From contig DCFP01000137.1 of assembly GCA_002319925.1 (NCBI GenBank), forward strand, positions 4,269 to 11,705: 7,437 nt of DNA, written 5' to 3'. A model generated the notes under the pieces. It did no database searches, was not told where the DNA came from, and saw only the letters and a list, made by a program, of their open reading frames with translations. Position numbers and translations under genes: made by a program. Below are positions 1 through 7,100 of this stretch, one piece after another. How positions within the stretch are numbered: the first letter of the stretch is position 1; every line of letters starts with the position of its first letter. This DNA comes from Holophagaceae bacterium UBA1801 (GTDB lineage: Bacteria; Acidobacteriota; Holophagae; Holophagales; Holophagaceae).

Positions 1-548
1 CCGCCCACGCCGATGTCGCCGGCGGGAACGTCAATGTTGGCGCCGATGTACTTGTGGAGTTCGTTCATGAAGCTCTGGCAGAAGCGCATCACCTCGGAAT
101 CGGATTTGCCCTTGGGATCGAAGTCGGACCCGCCTTTGGCGCCGCCCATGGGAAGCGTGGTGAGGCTGTTCTTCAGGATCTGTTCGAAGCCCAGGAATTT
201 CAGGATGCCCAGGTTCACGGAAGGATGGAAACGCAGCCCACCCTTGTAGGGGCCGATGGCGTTGTTGAATTCGATGCGGAAGCCGCGTTGCACATGGATC
301 TCGCCTTTGTCATCCTGCCAGGGCACCCGGAAGATGAATATGCGGTCGGGCTCGATCAGTCTTTCGAGAATCTTGGCCTGCTGGTACTCGGGGTGACGGT
401 CCAGGCAGGGGATGAGGGAATCCACCACTTCCTGCACGGCCTGATGGAATTCAGGCTGGGCAGGATGCTTGGCGATCACGTGTTTCAGGAAGGACTCGGC
501 AAACACCTTGGTGTTGCGGGAGTCAACGTTGGCCTCGAGCACCGGCAT
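1..548 (-). CDS. gdhA: NADP-type glutamate dehydrogenase, N-terminal part (runs off window)
   Basis: Cytoplasmic hexameric-type glutamate dehydrogenase, which interconverts 2-oxoglutarate plus ammonium and L-glutamate with NAD(P)H. The visible 182 residues cover the substrate-binding (dimerisation) domain and closely resemble Escherichia coli GdhA: ERLIEPDRIFIFRV, IGPYKGGLRFHPSVNLGILK, LPMGGAKGGSDFDPKGKS and DVPAGDIGVG. Lys102, Lys126, the catalytic Lys138 and Asp178 all sit 13 residues after their equivalents in the Clostridium symbiosum enzyme (89, 113, 125, 165), so the active site of this domain is intact. The cofactor-binding domain lies outside the window; NADP preference is inferred from resemblance to E. 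coli GdhA. The start is fixed by a TAAGGAGGT Shine-Dalgarno sequence (552-560) four bases before ATG. It is divergent from the receiver/ATP-grasp gene that begins at 977. It is a different copy from the gene ending at 7381: joining the two window ends would give a protein of only about 200 residues, out of frame. Confidence 0.96.
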   Translation of the reverse strand, partial: MPVLEANVDSRNTKVFAESFLKHVIAKHPAQPEFHQAVQEVVDSLIPCLDRHPEYQQAKILERLIEPDRIFIFRVPWQDDKGEIHVQRGFRIEFNNAIGPYKGGLRFHPSVNLGILKFLGFEQILKNSLTTLPMGGAKGGSDFDPKGKSDSEVMRFCQSFMNELHKYIGANIDVPAGDIGVG

Positions 549-598
549 ACTACCTCCTTAGGTGGTTTTGGGGTGTTGGTTTTTGAAAGGGTGGCACA

Positions 599-626
599 GG
601 TATACGCTTGGGCATTAGGATGTCAA
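599..626 (-). promoter_or_regulatory. Sigma-70-type promoter of the left gdhA copy
   Basis: On the minus strand, TTGACA (621-626) is followed after 16 bp by TATACC (599-604). That is a full-consensus -35 with a 4/6 match at -10. Transcription would start near 592, giving a leader of about 43 nt that contains the TAAGGAGGT ribosome site. A short dyad, AACGG-N6-CCGTT (625-640), overlaps the -35 edge and could be an operator half-site pair. Confidence 0.7.
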
Positions 627-680
627 CGGAAATTGCCGTTAGTCCCCTGTGACGCACCGCACTTTCTAAAACCCCTATCC

Positions 681-703
681 GTTTATCGGGTCTACCGATA
701 AAC
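681..703. repeat. Perfect 9-bp inverted repeat, candidate operator
   Basis: GTTTATCGG (681-689) and CCGATAAAC (695-703) are exact inverted copies around a 5-bp spacer. The centre at 692 lies about 100 bp upstream of the predicted gdhA transcription start, a position usual for an activator, and about 285 bp before the plus gene's start codon. Spacing and symmetry suit a dimeric DNA-binding regulator. It has no following T-run in either direction, so it is unlikely to be a terminator. The cognate regulator cannot be named from the sequence. Confidence 0.5.
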
Positions 704-877
704 AACATGTCATTATGTAAACAAGTTTGTTCATATTGAGACAAGTTCTTTCCGATTAGAAAACCCGTTATTCCGAAAAATGCACATTTGTAAATCAAGT
801 ATTGAGAAATAAAAATGTTAGCAATTTCTAGATTTCCGCCAGGGTCTCCGGCTTGATCCATGCCTCTGGATGATCGC

Positions 878-886
878 TGATAAGAT
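878..886 (+). promoter_or_regulatory. Possible extended -10 promoter element of the plus-strand gene
   Basis: TGATAAGAT reads as TGnTAAGAT, an extended -10 element, and would start transcription near 893, 84 nt before the ATG at 977. No good -35 lies at 17 bp; TTGATC (853-858) is 22 bp away, which is too far. An imperfect dyad, GATGATC (869-875) and GATCGTC (884-890), brackets the element and could be a repressor site. This is a weak call. Confidence 0.3.
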
Positions 887-964
887 CGTCGCCTGTCCGT
901 TAACCCTTCAGCGCATTGGATGCAGCGAGCGCGTTTCTCAGCCGCTAGCCAGACTCGAGATCCC

Positions 965-970
965 GAGGAG
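965..970 (+). promoter_or_regulatory. Ribosome binding site that fixes the start at 977
   Basis: GAGGAG lies six bases before ATG 977. The in-frame ATG at 920, which would add 19 residues, has no Shine-Dalgarno sequence. With the 977 start, the LMP motif falls at residues 23-25, exactly as in the minus-strand paralogue with its own chosen start. Confidence 0.75.
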
Positions 971-976
971 CGAACC

Positions 977-3961
977 ATGCGAGATGAAATCCTGGATGCC
1001 CTGCTTGGATCTCCCCATCAGGTGGAGGTGCCCTTCCACTCGCTGATGCCCAAGCGCGTGCACAACCTACTCCTGGTCACCAGCCTCTACGATTGCCACA
1101 CCTTCATCGAGGACGGCCGGCTGGCGGAAATGCTCCTCTCCGAATACATGGAGCTGAACCTCAGCTTCCTGCCCTTCATCCATCGTGTGTCGACAGCCGC
1201 AGAGGCCCTGCGCCGCATCCAGTCCGACTCCTTCGATCTCGTGATCTCCATGCCCCGCGTTGGCGACATGAACCTGCGCGCCTTCGGGAAGGCGGTGCAG
1301 GAAGCCGCGCCGAACCTGCCTGTGGTGCTCCTGGCCAGCAACATGCGCGAACTGAACCAGCTCCAGCACCTCGAGGGATGCCCGGGTATCGACCGGACCT
1401 TCGTCTGGCTCGGGGACGTGAGGCTCTTCCTCGCCATCATCAAGTGCGTGGAGGATCGCGCCAATGCTTGGCCCGACGCGCGTCTCGCCGGCGTGAAAAG
1501 CATCCTGCTCGTGGAAGACAGTGTGCAGTTCTACTCCTCGTACCTGCCCATGCTCTACTCGGAAATCCTGAAACAGACCGAGGCTCAGACCGCCGACAGC
1601 CCCACGCGCCTGCAGCGGAGCCTGCGCAAGCGCGCGCGTCCGAAGATACTCCTGGCGAGTAACTTCGAGGAAGCCCAGGAGTTGTACCAGCAGTACCGTG
1701 ATGATCTCCTCGGCATCATCTCGGATGCTTCGTTTCCGAAGGGCGGACGCTTGGACAAGCGGGCGGGTCTCGCCTTCGCGGCTTTCGTCAAAGAAACGCG
1801 CCCGGAGCTGCCCATCGTCATCCAATCCGGATCGGACAATTCGGAGCATGCAGAAGGCCTCGGCCTGGAGTTCATCGACAAGCGCTCGCGGAGCCTGCTC
1901 CAGGATCTTCGCACCTTCATGCAGAACCATCTCGGCTTCGGCGATTTCATCTTCCGGATGCCCGACGGCACCATCGTGTCCAAGGCCAACGACCTGCGCA
2001 GCCTGGGGTGGGCCATCCAGGCCATTCCTGACGAAAGCCTTCTCTTCCATGCGCAGCGTAACCACTTCAGCACCTGGCTTCGGGCCCGCGTGGAGTTCGA
2101 ACTGGCGGACGCCATGCGCGACATTCCCATGGAAGGCCGGAGCATCAGCGAGATCAAGGCGGATATCCTCCACGTGCTCAACAGTCACCGCGAGCGCTCC
2201 AGCGCGGGCATCGTCTCCGAGTTCTCCCCCAACAACTTCGAAGCGAGCAATCGCTTCGTGCGCATCGGGTCAGGCTCCCTGGGCGGCAAGGGCCGTGGCC
2301 TCGCCTTCGTGAATTCGCTCCTCAACACCTACGGCATCGATCGCCGTTTTGAGAACGTGCGGATCTTCGTCCCGCCCACGGCGGTGCTGGCCACAGGCGT
2401 TTTCGACAAGTTCATGGAAACCTCCGGGCTGCAGTCATTCGCGCTGCAGGAGACGGATGACGAAGCCATCACCCGCGCCTTCCTCGCCGCCGAACTGCCC
2501 AAGGAGGTCGTCGATGGCCTTTGGACGTTCCTGGATTGGGTGCGCTACCCCTTGGCGGTGCGGTCGTCGAGTCTCTTGGAAGACGCGTCCTACCAGCCCT
2601 TCGCAGGGATCTACGAAACGTACATGATCCCCAACAACGCGCGGGATCCAGAGAAACGGCTCGAGGAACTCTGCAGCGCCATCAAGATGGTCTATGCCTC
2701 CACCTACCACTCCGACGCCAAGGCGTACATCGAATCCACGCCCAACCGGCTCGAGGAAGAGAAGATGGCCGTGGTCATTCAGCAGGTGATGGGCCGCTCC
2801 CACGAGCGCTATCACTATCCGGACATCGCAGGTGTGGGACGCTCCTTGAACTTCTATCCCATGCCGGGCATGAAGCCCGAGGATGGTGTCGCCTCCATCG
2901 CCCTGGGATTGGGCAAGACCGTGGTGGATGGCGGCCGCTGTGTGCGCTTTTCCCCGGCCCATCCCAAGAAGCCGTTGCAGTCCTTCTCCACCGAGGATTA
3001 CCTCGAGAACGCCCAGCGGGAGTTCCTGGCCCTGGACATGAAGCAGAAAAACACCGGAGAGGACCCGCAAATCCCCGCGCTGGACCTCGTATCCCTGGAC
3101 CTGGACACGGCACGGGAGCATCAGACCCTTGGCCCCGTGGGTTCCATCTACTCGCCCGATAACGACGCGATCTATGACGGTGTCGGCCGTTCCGGCATTC
3201 CGCTAGTGACCATGGCGGGCGTGCTGAAGGGCCACGCCTTCCCACTGGCGGAAATCCTTTCCTTCCTGCTGAAGATGGGCTCCGCCGCCTCGTCCTGTCC
3301 CGTGGAGATCGAATTCGCCGTGAACCTGCACCACGGAGCGGACCGTCCCCACGAGTTCGGCTTCCTCCAGATGCGCCCGCTGGTGCTGGGCAACGATGCC
3401 CAGGACATCCACGTGGGCGGCATCGACCCCCAGGACACGCTCTGCATCTCCCACAAGACCTTGGGCAATGGATTTCTTGAGGGTGTGCGCGACGTGGTCT
3501 ACGTGGATCCACGAAGATTCGAGCGCTCGGCCACCCAGGCCATCGCTGCGGAAGTTGGCCACCTGAATGCCTACCTGAAGGAACAGCGGCGGTCCTTCCT
3601 GCTGCTGGGACCCGGCCGCTGGGGCAGCTCCGATCCCTGGCTCGGCATTCCCGTGAAGTGGTCGCAAATCTCTGCCGTGAAATGCATCCTGGAGACGGAC
3701 CTAGAGGACATCCACGTGGACCCGTCCCAGGGCTCCCACTTCTTCCAGAACATCATGTCCTTCGGGATCGGTTACCTGACACTGGATCGCAACAGCGACC
3801 GGGACCGCCTGGATTTCGGGTGGCTGGAATCCCTTCCGGCGGCGCAGGAAACGAAGCACCTGCGGCTCATCACCTTCGAGGAACCGCTGGAGATCGTTCT
3901 GAATGGCCGGCAGAACTTCGGCGCGGTGCTCAAGCCGGGGAAGACCATTCACAAGGAATGA
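977..3961 (+). CDS. Tandem receiver / PPDK-type ATP-grasp protein, copy 1
   Basis: Predicted soluble 994-residue signalling protein; no signal peptide or membrane segment seen. Domains: residues 29-160, a receiver-like fold that lost its acceptor Asp (FDLVISM, Met92); 174-315, a true receiver with ILLVED (Glu180, Asp181), phospho-acceptor Asp250 (IISD), Ser284 and Lys302; 316-430, a linker module with LGFGDFIFR and HAQRNHFSTWLRAR; about 431-803, an ATP-grasp domain like the N-terminal part of PEP synthase/PPDK, with GGKG (Lys438), AVRSS (Arg529), FAGIYET (Glu547), EIEF (Glu777, Glu779) and QMRP (Gln798, Arg800); 822-994, a C-terminal module with GPGRWGSSD (878-886) and GSHFF (His921). The residues aligned to the PPDK ATP site are all kept. 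The phosphohistidine and PEP/pyruvate-barrel domains are absent, so PEP synthesis is not expected. I infer ATP-dependent phosphoryl transfer, gated by phosphorylation of Asp250, on an unknown acceptor. It converges with its paralogue. Confidence 0.93.
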   Translation: MRDEILDALLGSPHQVEVPFHSLMPKRVHNLLLVTSLYDCHTFIEDGRLAEMLLSEYMELNLSFLPFIHRVSTAAEALRRIQSDSFDLVISMPRVGDMNLRAFGKAVQEAAPNLPVVLLASNMRELNQLQHLEGCPGIDRTFVWLGDVRLFLAIIKCVEDRANAWPDARLAGVKSILLVEDSVQFYSSYLPMLYSEILKQTEAQTADSPTRLQRSLRKRARPKILLASNFEEAQELYQQYRDDLLGIISDASFPKGGRLDKRAGLAFAAFVKETRPELPIVIQSGSDNSEHAEGLGLEFIDKRSRSLLQDLRTFMQNHLGFGDFIFRMPDGTIVSKANDLRSLGWAIQAIPDESLLFHAQRNHFSTWLRARVEFELADAMRDIPMEGRSISEIKADILHVLNSHRERSSAGIVSEFSPNNFEASNRFVRIGSGSLGGKGRGLAFVNSLLNTYGIDRRFENVRIFVPPTAVLATGVFDKFMETSGLQSFALQETDDEAITRAFLAAELPKEVVDGLWTFLDWVRYPLAVRSSSLLEDASYQPFAGIYETYMIPNNARDPEKRLEELCSAIKMVYASTYHSDAKAYIESTPNRLEEEKMAVVIQQVMGRSHERYHYPDIAGVGRSLNFYPMPGMKPEDGVASIALGLGKTVVDGGRCVRFSPAHPKKPLQSFSTEDYLENAQREFLALDMKQKNTGEDPQIPALDLVSLDLDTAREHQTLGPVGSIYSPDNDAIYDGVGRSGIPLVTMAGVLKGHAFPLAEILSFLLKMGSAASSCPVEIEFAVNLHHGADRPHEFGFLQMRPLVLGNDAQDIHVGGIDPQDTLCISHKTLGNGFLEGVRDVVYVDPRRFERSATQAIAAEVGHLNAYLKEQRRSFLLLGPGRWGSSDPWLGIPVKWSQISAVKCILETDLEDIHVDPSQGSHFFQNIMSFGIGYLTLDRNSDRDRLDFGWLESLPAAQETKHLRLITFEEPLEIVLNGRQNFGAVLKPGKTIHKE

Positions 3962-3999
3962 TGCTGACTAAATGAAATGATTCACCGCCAAGACGCCGA

Positions 4000-4044
4000 G
4001 GGCGCCAAGAAAAGCAAAACCGTTTTTATCTTTTCTTGGCGCCC
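4000..4044. repeat. 15-bp perfect hairpin between convergent genes, possible bidirectional 3'-end structure
   Basis: Arms 4000-4014 (GGGCGCCAAGAAAAG) and 4030-4044 are exact inverted copies; the 15-nt loop can pair further (AAAA with TTTT, 4016-4019 with 4023-4026). Position and strength suggest it ends or protects both converging transcripts. Neither strand shows a run of T directly after the stem, so it is not a canonical intrinsic terminator. Confidence 0.6.
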
Positions 4045-4046
4045 TT

Positions 4047-4074
4047 CTCGGAATCGGCTCCGCCGATTGCCGAG
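4047..4074. repeat. Second hairpin inserted in the compound repeat
   Basis: CTCGGAATCGG (4047-4057) pairs with CCGATT-G-CCGAG (4063-4074) around the loop CTCCG: eleven pairs with one bulged G at 4069. Its sequence is unlike the surrounding 8-mers and it lies between the inner hairpin and the right-hand 8-mer block, as if inserted there. Confidence 0.6.
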
Positions 4075-4138
4075 GCAAACTGAAACCTGGCGTCTTGGCG
4101 ACTTGGCGTTTCAATATTTTGAACAGTGAATCCGCATT

Positions 4139-7100
4139 CTAAATATCCGACGCGGATTCCACAAACACAGGCTTGGGTGCTGGGGCGTGCTTCATGATGG
4201 CGGAGGCGCTGCGACGGCCATCCATCACGATGTGCATGGGTTCTTCCAGCCGGGTGTGCACGAGGCTGCCGATGCGCTTGACCACCGGCTGGCTGCGGAG
4301 CCAATCGAGGTCGAGGACGCTGGTGCCCCGTGGGTAGGGGATCGTGAAGTAGCCGATGTTCAGCGATGTCACGTTGTGGAAGAAGTGGGAGCCTAGGGAG
4401 GCGTCCGCCTGGAAGTTCTCCATGGCGTATTCCACGATGCCCTGGGCGCAGGAAATCATCGCCCAGGTGATGGGAATTCCCAGGTGCTGATCGTTGCTGC
4501 CCCAGCGCCCAGGGCCGATGAGGAGGTACTTCCCACCCTCGGCCCGGAAGGCGTCATTCAGTTTTTCCACTTCCGCCGCCAGTTCCGGCGTCGTGAATTT
4601 GTCGAAGGTCTCGGGGTCCACCCAGACCACATCCTTCAACCCATCCACGATCCCATTGCCCACGCACCTCTCGGAGAACAGCAGGATGGATTCCGGATCA
4701 ATGTCCTCGATGGAAAGGTTCACATCGCTGGAATCCACGAGCTGATGCTTGATCTGCAGCAGGAAGAAAGTGGGTTTCCCATTGGCGGGATCAGGATCGA
4801 GGTTCACGGCGAACTCGATCTCTACAGGGGTTTCCATGGCGTTGCGGATCAACTCCAGAGTCTGCTGCAGGATCCGCGCAAGAGGGAAGCTGTCGTACTT
4901 GAGCACATTCCGGAAGTTCACGATGCGGGGCCCAGGACTATCCAGCCCATCCCGGATGCGGTCATCGTTGGAGTCCCAGACCGAAGCGCAGTGGTGCAAG
5001 GCACCATCCTTTTCCGCCTCGCGGACATCAAGGTAGAGCAGCGTGGCGTCCTCGCCGTTGAAGAGGTCCACGGTGTCCCGGCTCATATCGAGGGCGTAGA
5101 AGAACTTCTGCGTGGTCCGCAGCTGTTCCTTGGGACTCAGCATGTCGAGCTGAGGATAGGGAGGGGAGAAACGGTACGACTTGGAACCGCCGACGACGTA
5201 GTTTCCGAGCCCCACGGCGATGTTGGCGATGCCGTCCTGGGGTAGTGTGTAAGCCACCGGGTAGTAGTTGAAGGACTGGGCGACGCCTGAAATGTGCGGA
5301 TAGAAATGATTCCCGAAGCGGCTTCCCGCCACCTCCTGGATGAGGACCGCCATCTGCTCTTCCTCGACCTTGTAATCGATGGCCTGGAAGTATGATTGGG
5401 ATTCCTTCGAATACACGGAGGCGTAAACCAGCTTGATGGCCTCCGTGAGCTGAGCCACCCGCGCATCCATTTCAGGGTGGTTGTTGGGAAGGAAGAAGGT
5501 CGCGTACAGTCCCGCAAACGGATGGGACAGGCTGTCTTCCAGCAGGCCGGAAGAGCGCACCGCCAGCGGGTAGCGCGTCTGTTTCAGGAAGATCGGAATC
5601 TTCTTCAGCAGTTCCGGAGAGAGGGTGCCCATCAGGAAACGCCGCTTGATGGCCTCGTCATTCTCTTCGTACTGGAGGATTCGGCGGAGGCCGTTGCGTT
5701 CGATGAAGGCCGTGTATTCATCGGTGCCGATGACGAAGCTCCGGGGAATGCGGATGTTGGCTTCCGAGGTGAGGCTGTCCAGATCCAGGCTCGCCAGGAG
5801 TGAATTGATGTAGGCGACGCCCCGGGCCTTGCCACCCAGCGCGCCTTCCGTGAACCGCAGGATGTGAAAGTCCTCCTGGGAGAAGGACTTGGTGAAGGGC
5901 ATCACCTTGCCCATGGATTTCATCCGCTGGATGTAATCCCCCATGTTGATGAGGAAGGTCCTCAGATCCTCTGGATTCGTGAAGTCCTGGGGCTTCACGC
6001 GCAGAACGATCTGGGCGATCTCCACTTCGCCGCGAGCCATCAGCCAGGCGGAGAAGTGATTGCGGGAGGCGTGGTAGAGCACGGACTCCAAGGGGATCAT
6101 CCGGAGCTTCTCCTTCAGATCCTCCATGTTGGTGGCGCGGGCGATCTCGTAGCCCATCTTGTCGCGGAAGATGAAGTCGCCGAAGCCGAGATACTGATAG
6201 AAGAAGTTGGAGAGTTCTGCGCCCAGGGTGCAGGAGTTCTTGTTCAGGAAGCAGCTGTTCAGCGCCGTGGCCCATGCCTCCTTGTCGGGATCCGACGACT
6301 GCAGCATGGTCGGCAGATCCGGGTTCCGCTCCTTGACAGCCTGGATCAGCTTGATCCCCGCTTGCGAATCCAGTACGCCGCCCTTGGGATACTTCCGGTC
6401 CGAAATGACGCAGAGCAGGTAATCCTGGTACTGATCGCAGAAGTTCATGGCCTCTTCGTACGACGTGGCCAGGATGACCTTGGGGCGCACCCGCATGGCC
6501 AGGATGCGCGCCATGCCGTCGATGTTGCGCTCCGCCGCGAGGCGCAGGGTCTGCTTCATGATTTCGCTGTAGAGGATCGGCAGGTACCGCGAGTAGTAGC
6601 GGATGCTGTCCTCCACCAGCAGGATCACCCGCGTGAGGCCGGTGACCGTGTCGTTGCGCACATTGGCCCGGTCCTCCATGAACTTCACCATGGCCATGAA
6701 GATCTCGGGATTGCCGTTCCACACGAAGATCTGGTTGTAGTGGCGCAGGAATTCCTGGCGCCGCTTGTCCATGACCCCCACCTCCACATTGTCGTTGAGC
6801 AGGAGGTAGATGGGCACTTTGGCGTCAGCCTTCCGCAGCTGCCGGGCCAGCTCGACATGTCCGCCTTGCCCCAGCCGGCTCATGACCACCACGAGATCGA
6901 AGTGCCGGCTGGTGAACTTCTCCAGGGCATCCTCGCAGGTGGAGACATTGGTCACCCGGGGCGGATTGCTCATGTTGAGCTGGTAGTAGTTGTCGAAGAG
7001 GATCTCCGTCAACAGGCCATCGTGCTCGAGGGTGAATGCGTCGAAGGGGGGCGCCACCAGCAGGATCTCCCGAGTGCGCAGGGGCATCAGGTTGTGGAAG

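Larger units (their letters stand above)
549..976. other. Divergent intergenic regulatory region
   Basis: These 428 bp separate the divergent gdhA copy and the plus-strand receiver/ATP-grasp gene. I see no believable gene: the 142-codon minus-strand frame across it starts inside the plus gene's start site and has no recognisable content. The region holds the gdhA ribosome site and promoter (552-626), a perfect inverted repeat (681-703), an AT-rich core (about 31% G+C over 701-840 by my count), two ACAAGTT direct repeats exactly 20 bp apart (721-727, 741-747), TATTGAG at 734-740 and 800-806, and a possible extended -10 for the plus gene near 878-886. The AT-rich core is typical of regulator-bound upstream DNA. 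Confidence 0.8.
3986..4113. repeat. Compound inverted repeat of CTTGGCG-type 8-mers in the convergent gap
   Basis: Left side: three tandem 8-mers, CGCCAAGA, CGCCGAGG and GCGCCAAG (3986-4009). Right side: three in reverse sense, ACCTGGCG, TCTTGGCG and ACTTGGCG (4085-4108). CGCCAAGACGCC (3986-3997) is an exact inverted copy of 4089-4100. Nested inside are a 15-bp perfect hairpin (4000-4044) and a second unrelated hairpin (4047-4074). TGAAAC (4081-4086) and GTTTCA (4108-4113) frame the right block. The array fills most of the 177 bp between the two stop codons. I have the impression of having met related GCCAAG-rich hairpins between genes in other bacteria, but cannot name a family. Confidence 0.75.

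Noticed and set aside
592..610. Sigma-54-like TGGCAC on the plus strand
   Set aside because: The matching TTGC element is not at the required distance: positions 605-606 are CG, and no GC dinucleotide sits 10 bp after the GG.
920..976. 19-residue N-terminal extension of copy 1
   Set aside because: No Shine-Dalgarno sequence before ATG 920; GAGGAG precedes ATG 977, and the paralogue supports the shorter form.
550..978. 142-codon minus-strand open frame in the divergent region
   Set aside because: It spans the AT-rich regulatory DNA, starts on the complement of the plus gene's start codon, has no ribosome site I can see and no recognisable content; its far end covers the gdhA promoter.
1067..2188. 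373-codon frame antisense to copy 1
   Set aside because: Shadow of a GC-rich coding region: low-complexity His/Gly/Glu-rich translation opposite a clearly conserved protein. The same applies to the 443-codon plus-strand frame at 5864-7195 opposite copy 2.
3986..4108. CRISPR array from the repeated 8-mers
   Set aside because: Units are 8 bp, contiguous without spacers, and arranged as inverted blocks; no cas genes are present.
4026..4304. 92-codon minus-strand open frame over the convergent repeat and the end of copy 2
   Set aside because: It overlaps copy 2 in another frame and encodes the hairpin DNA; no sign of a real protein.
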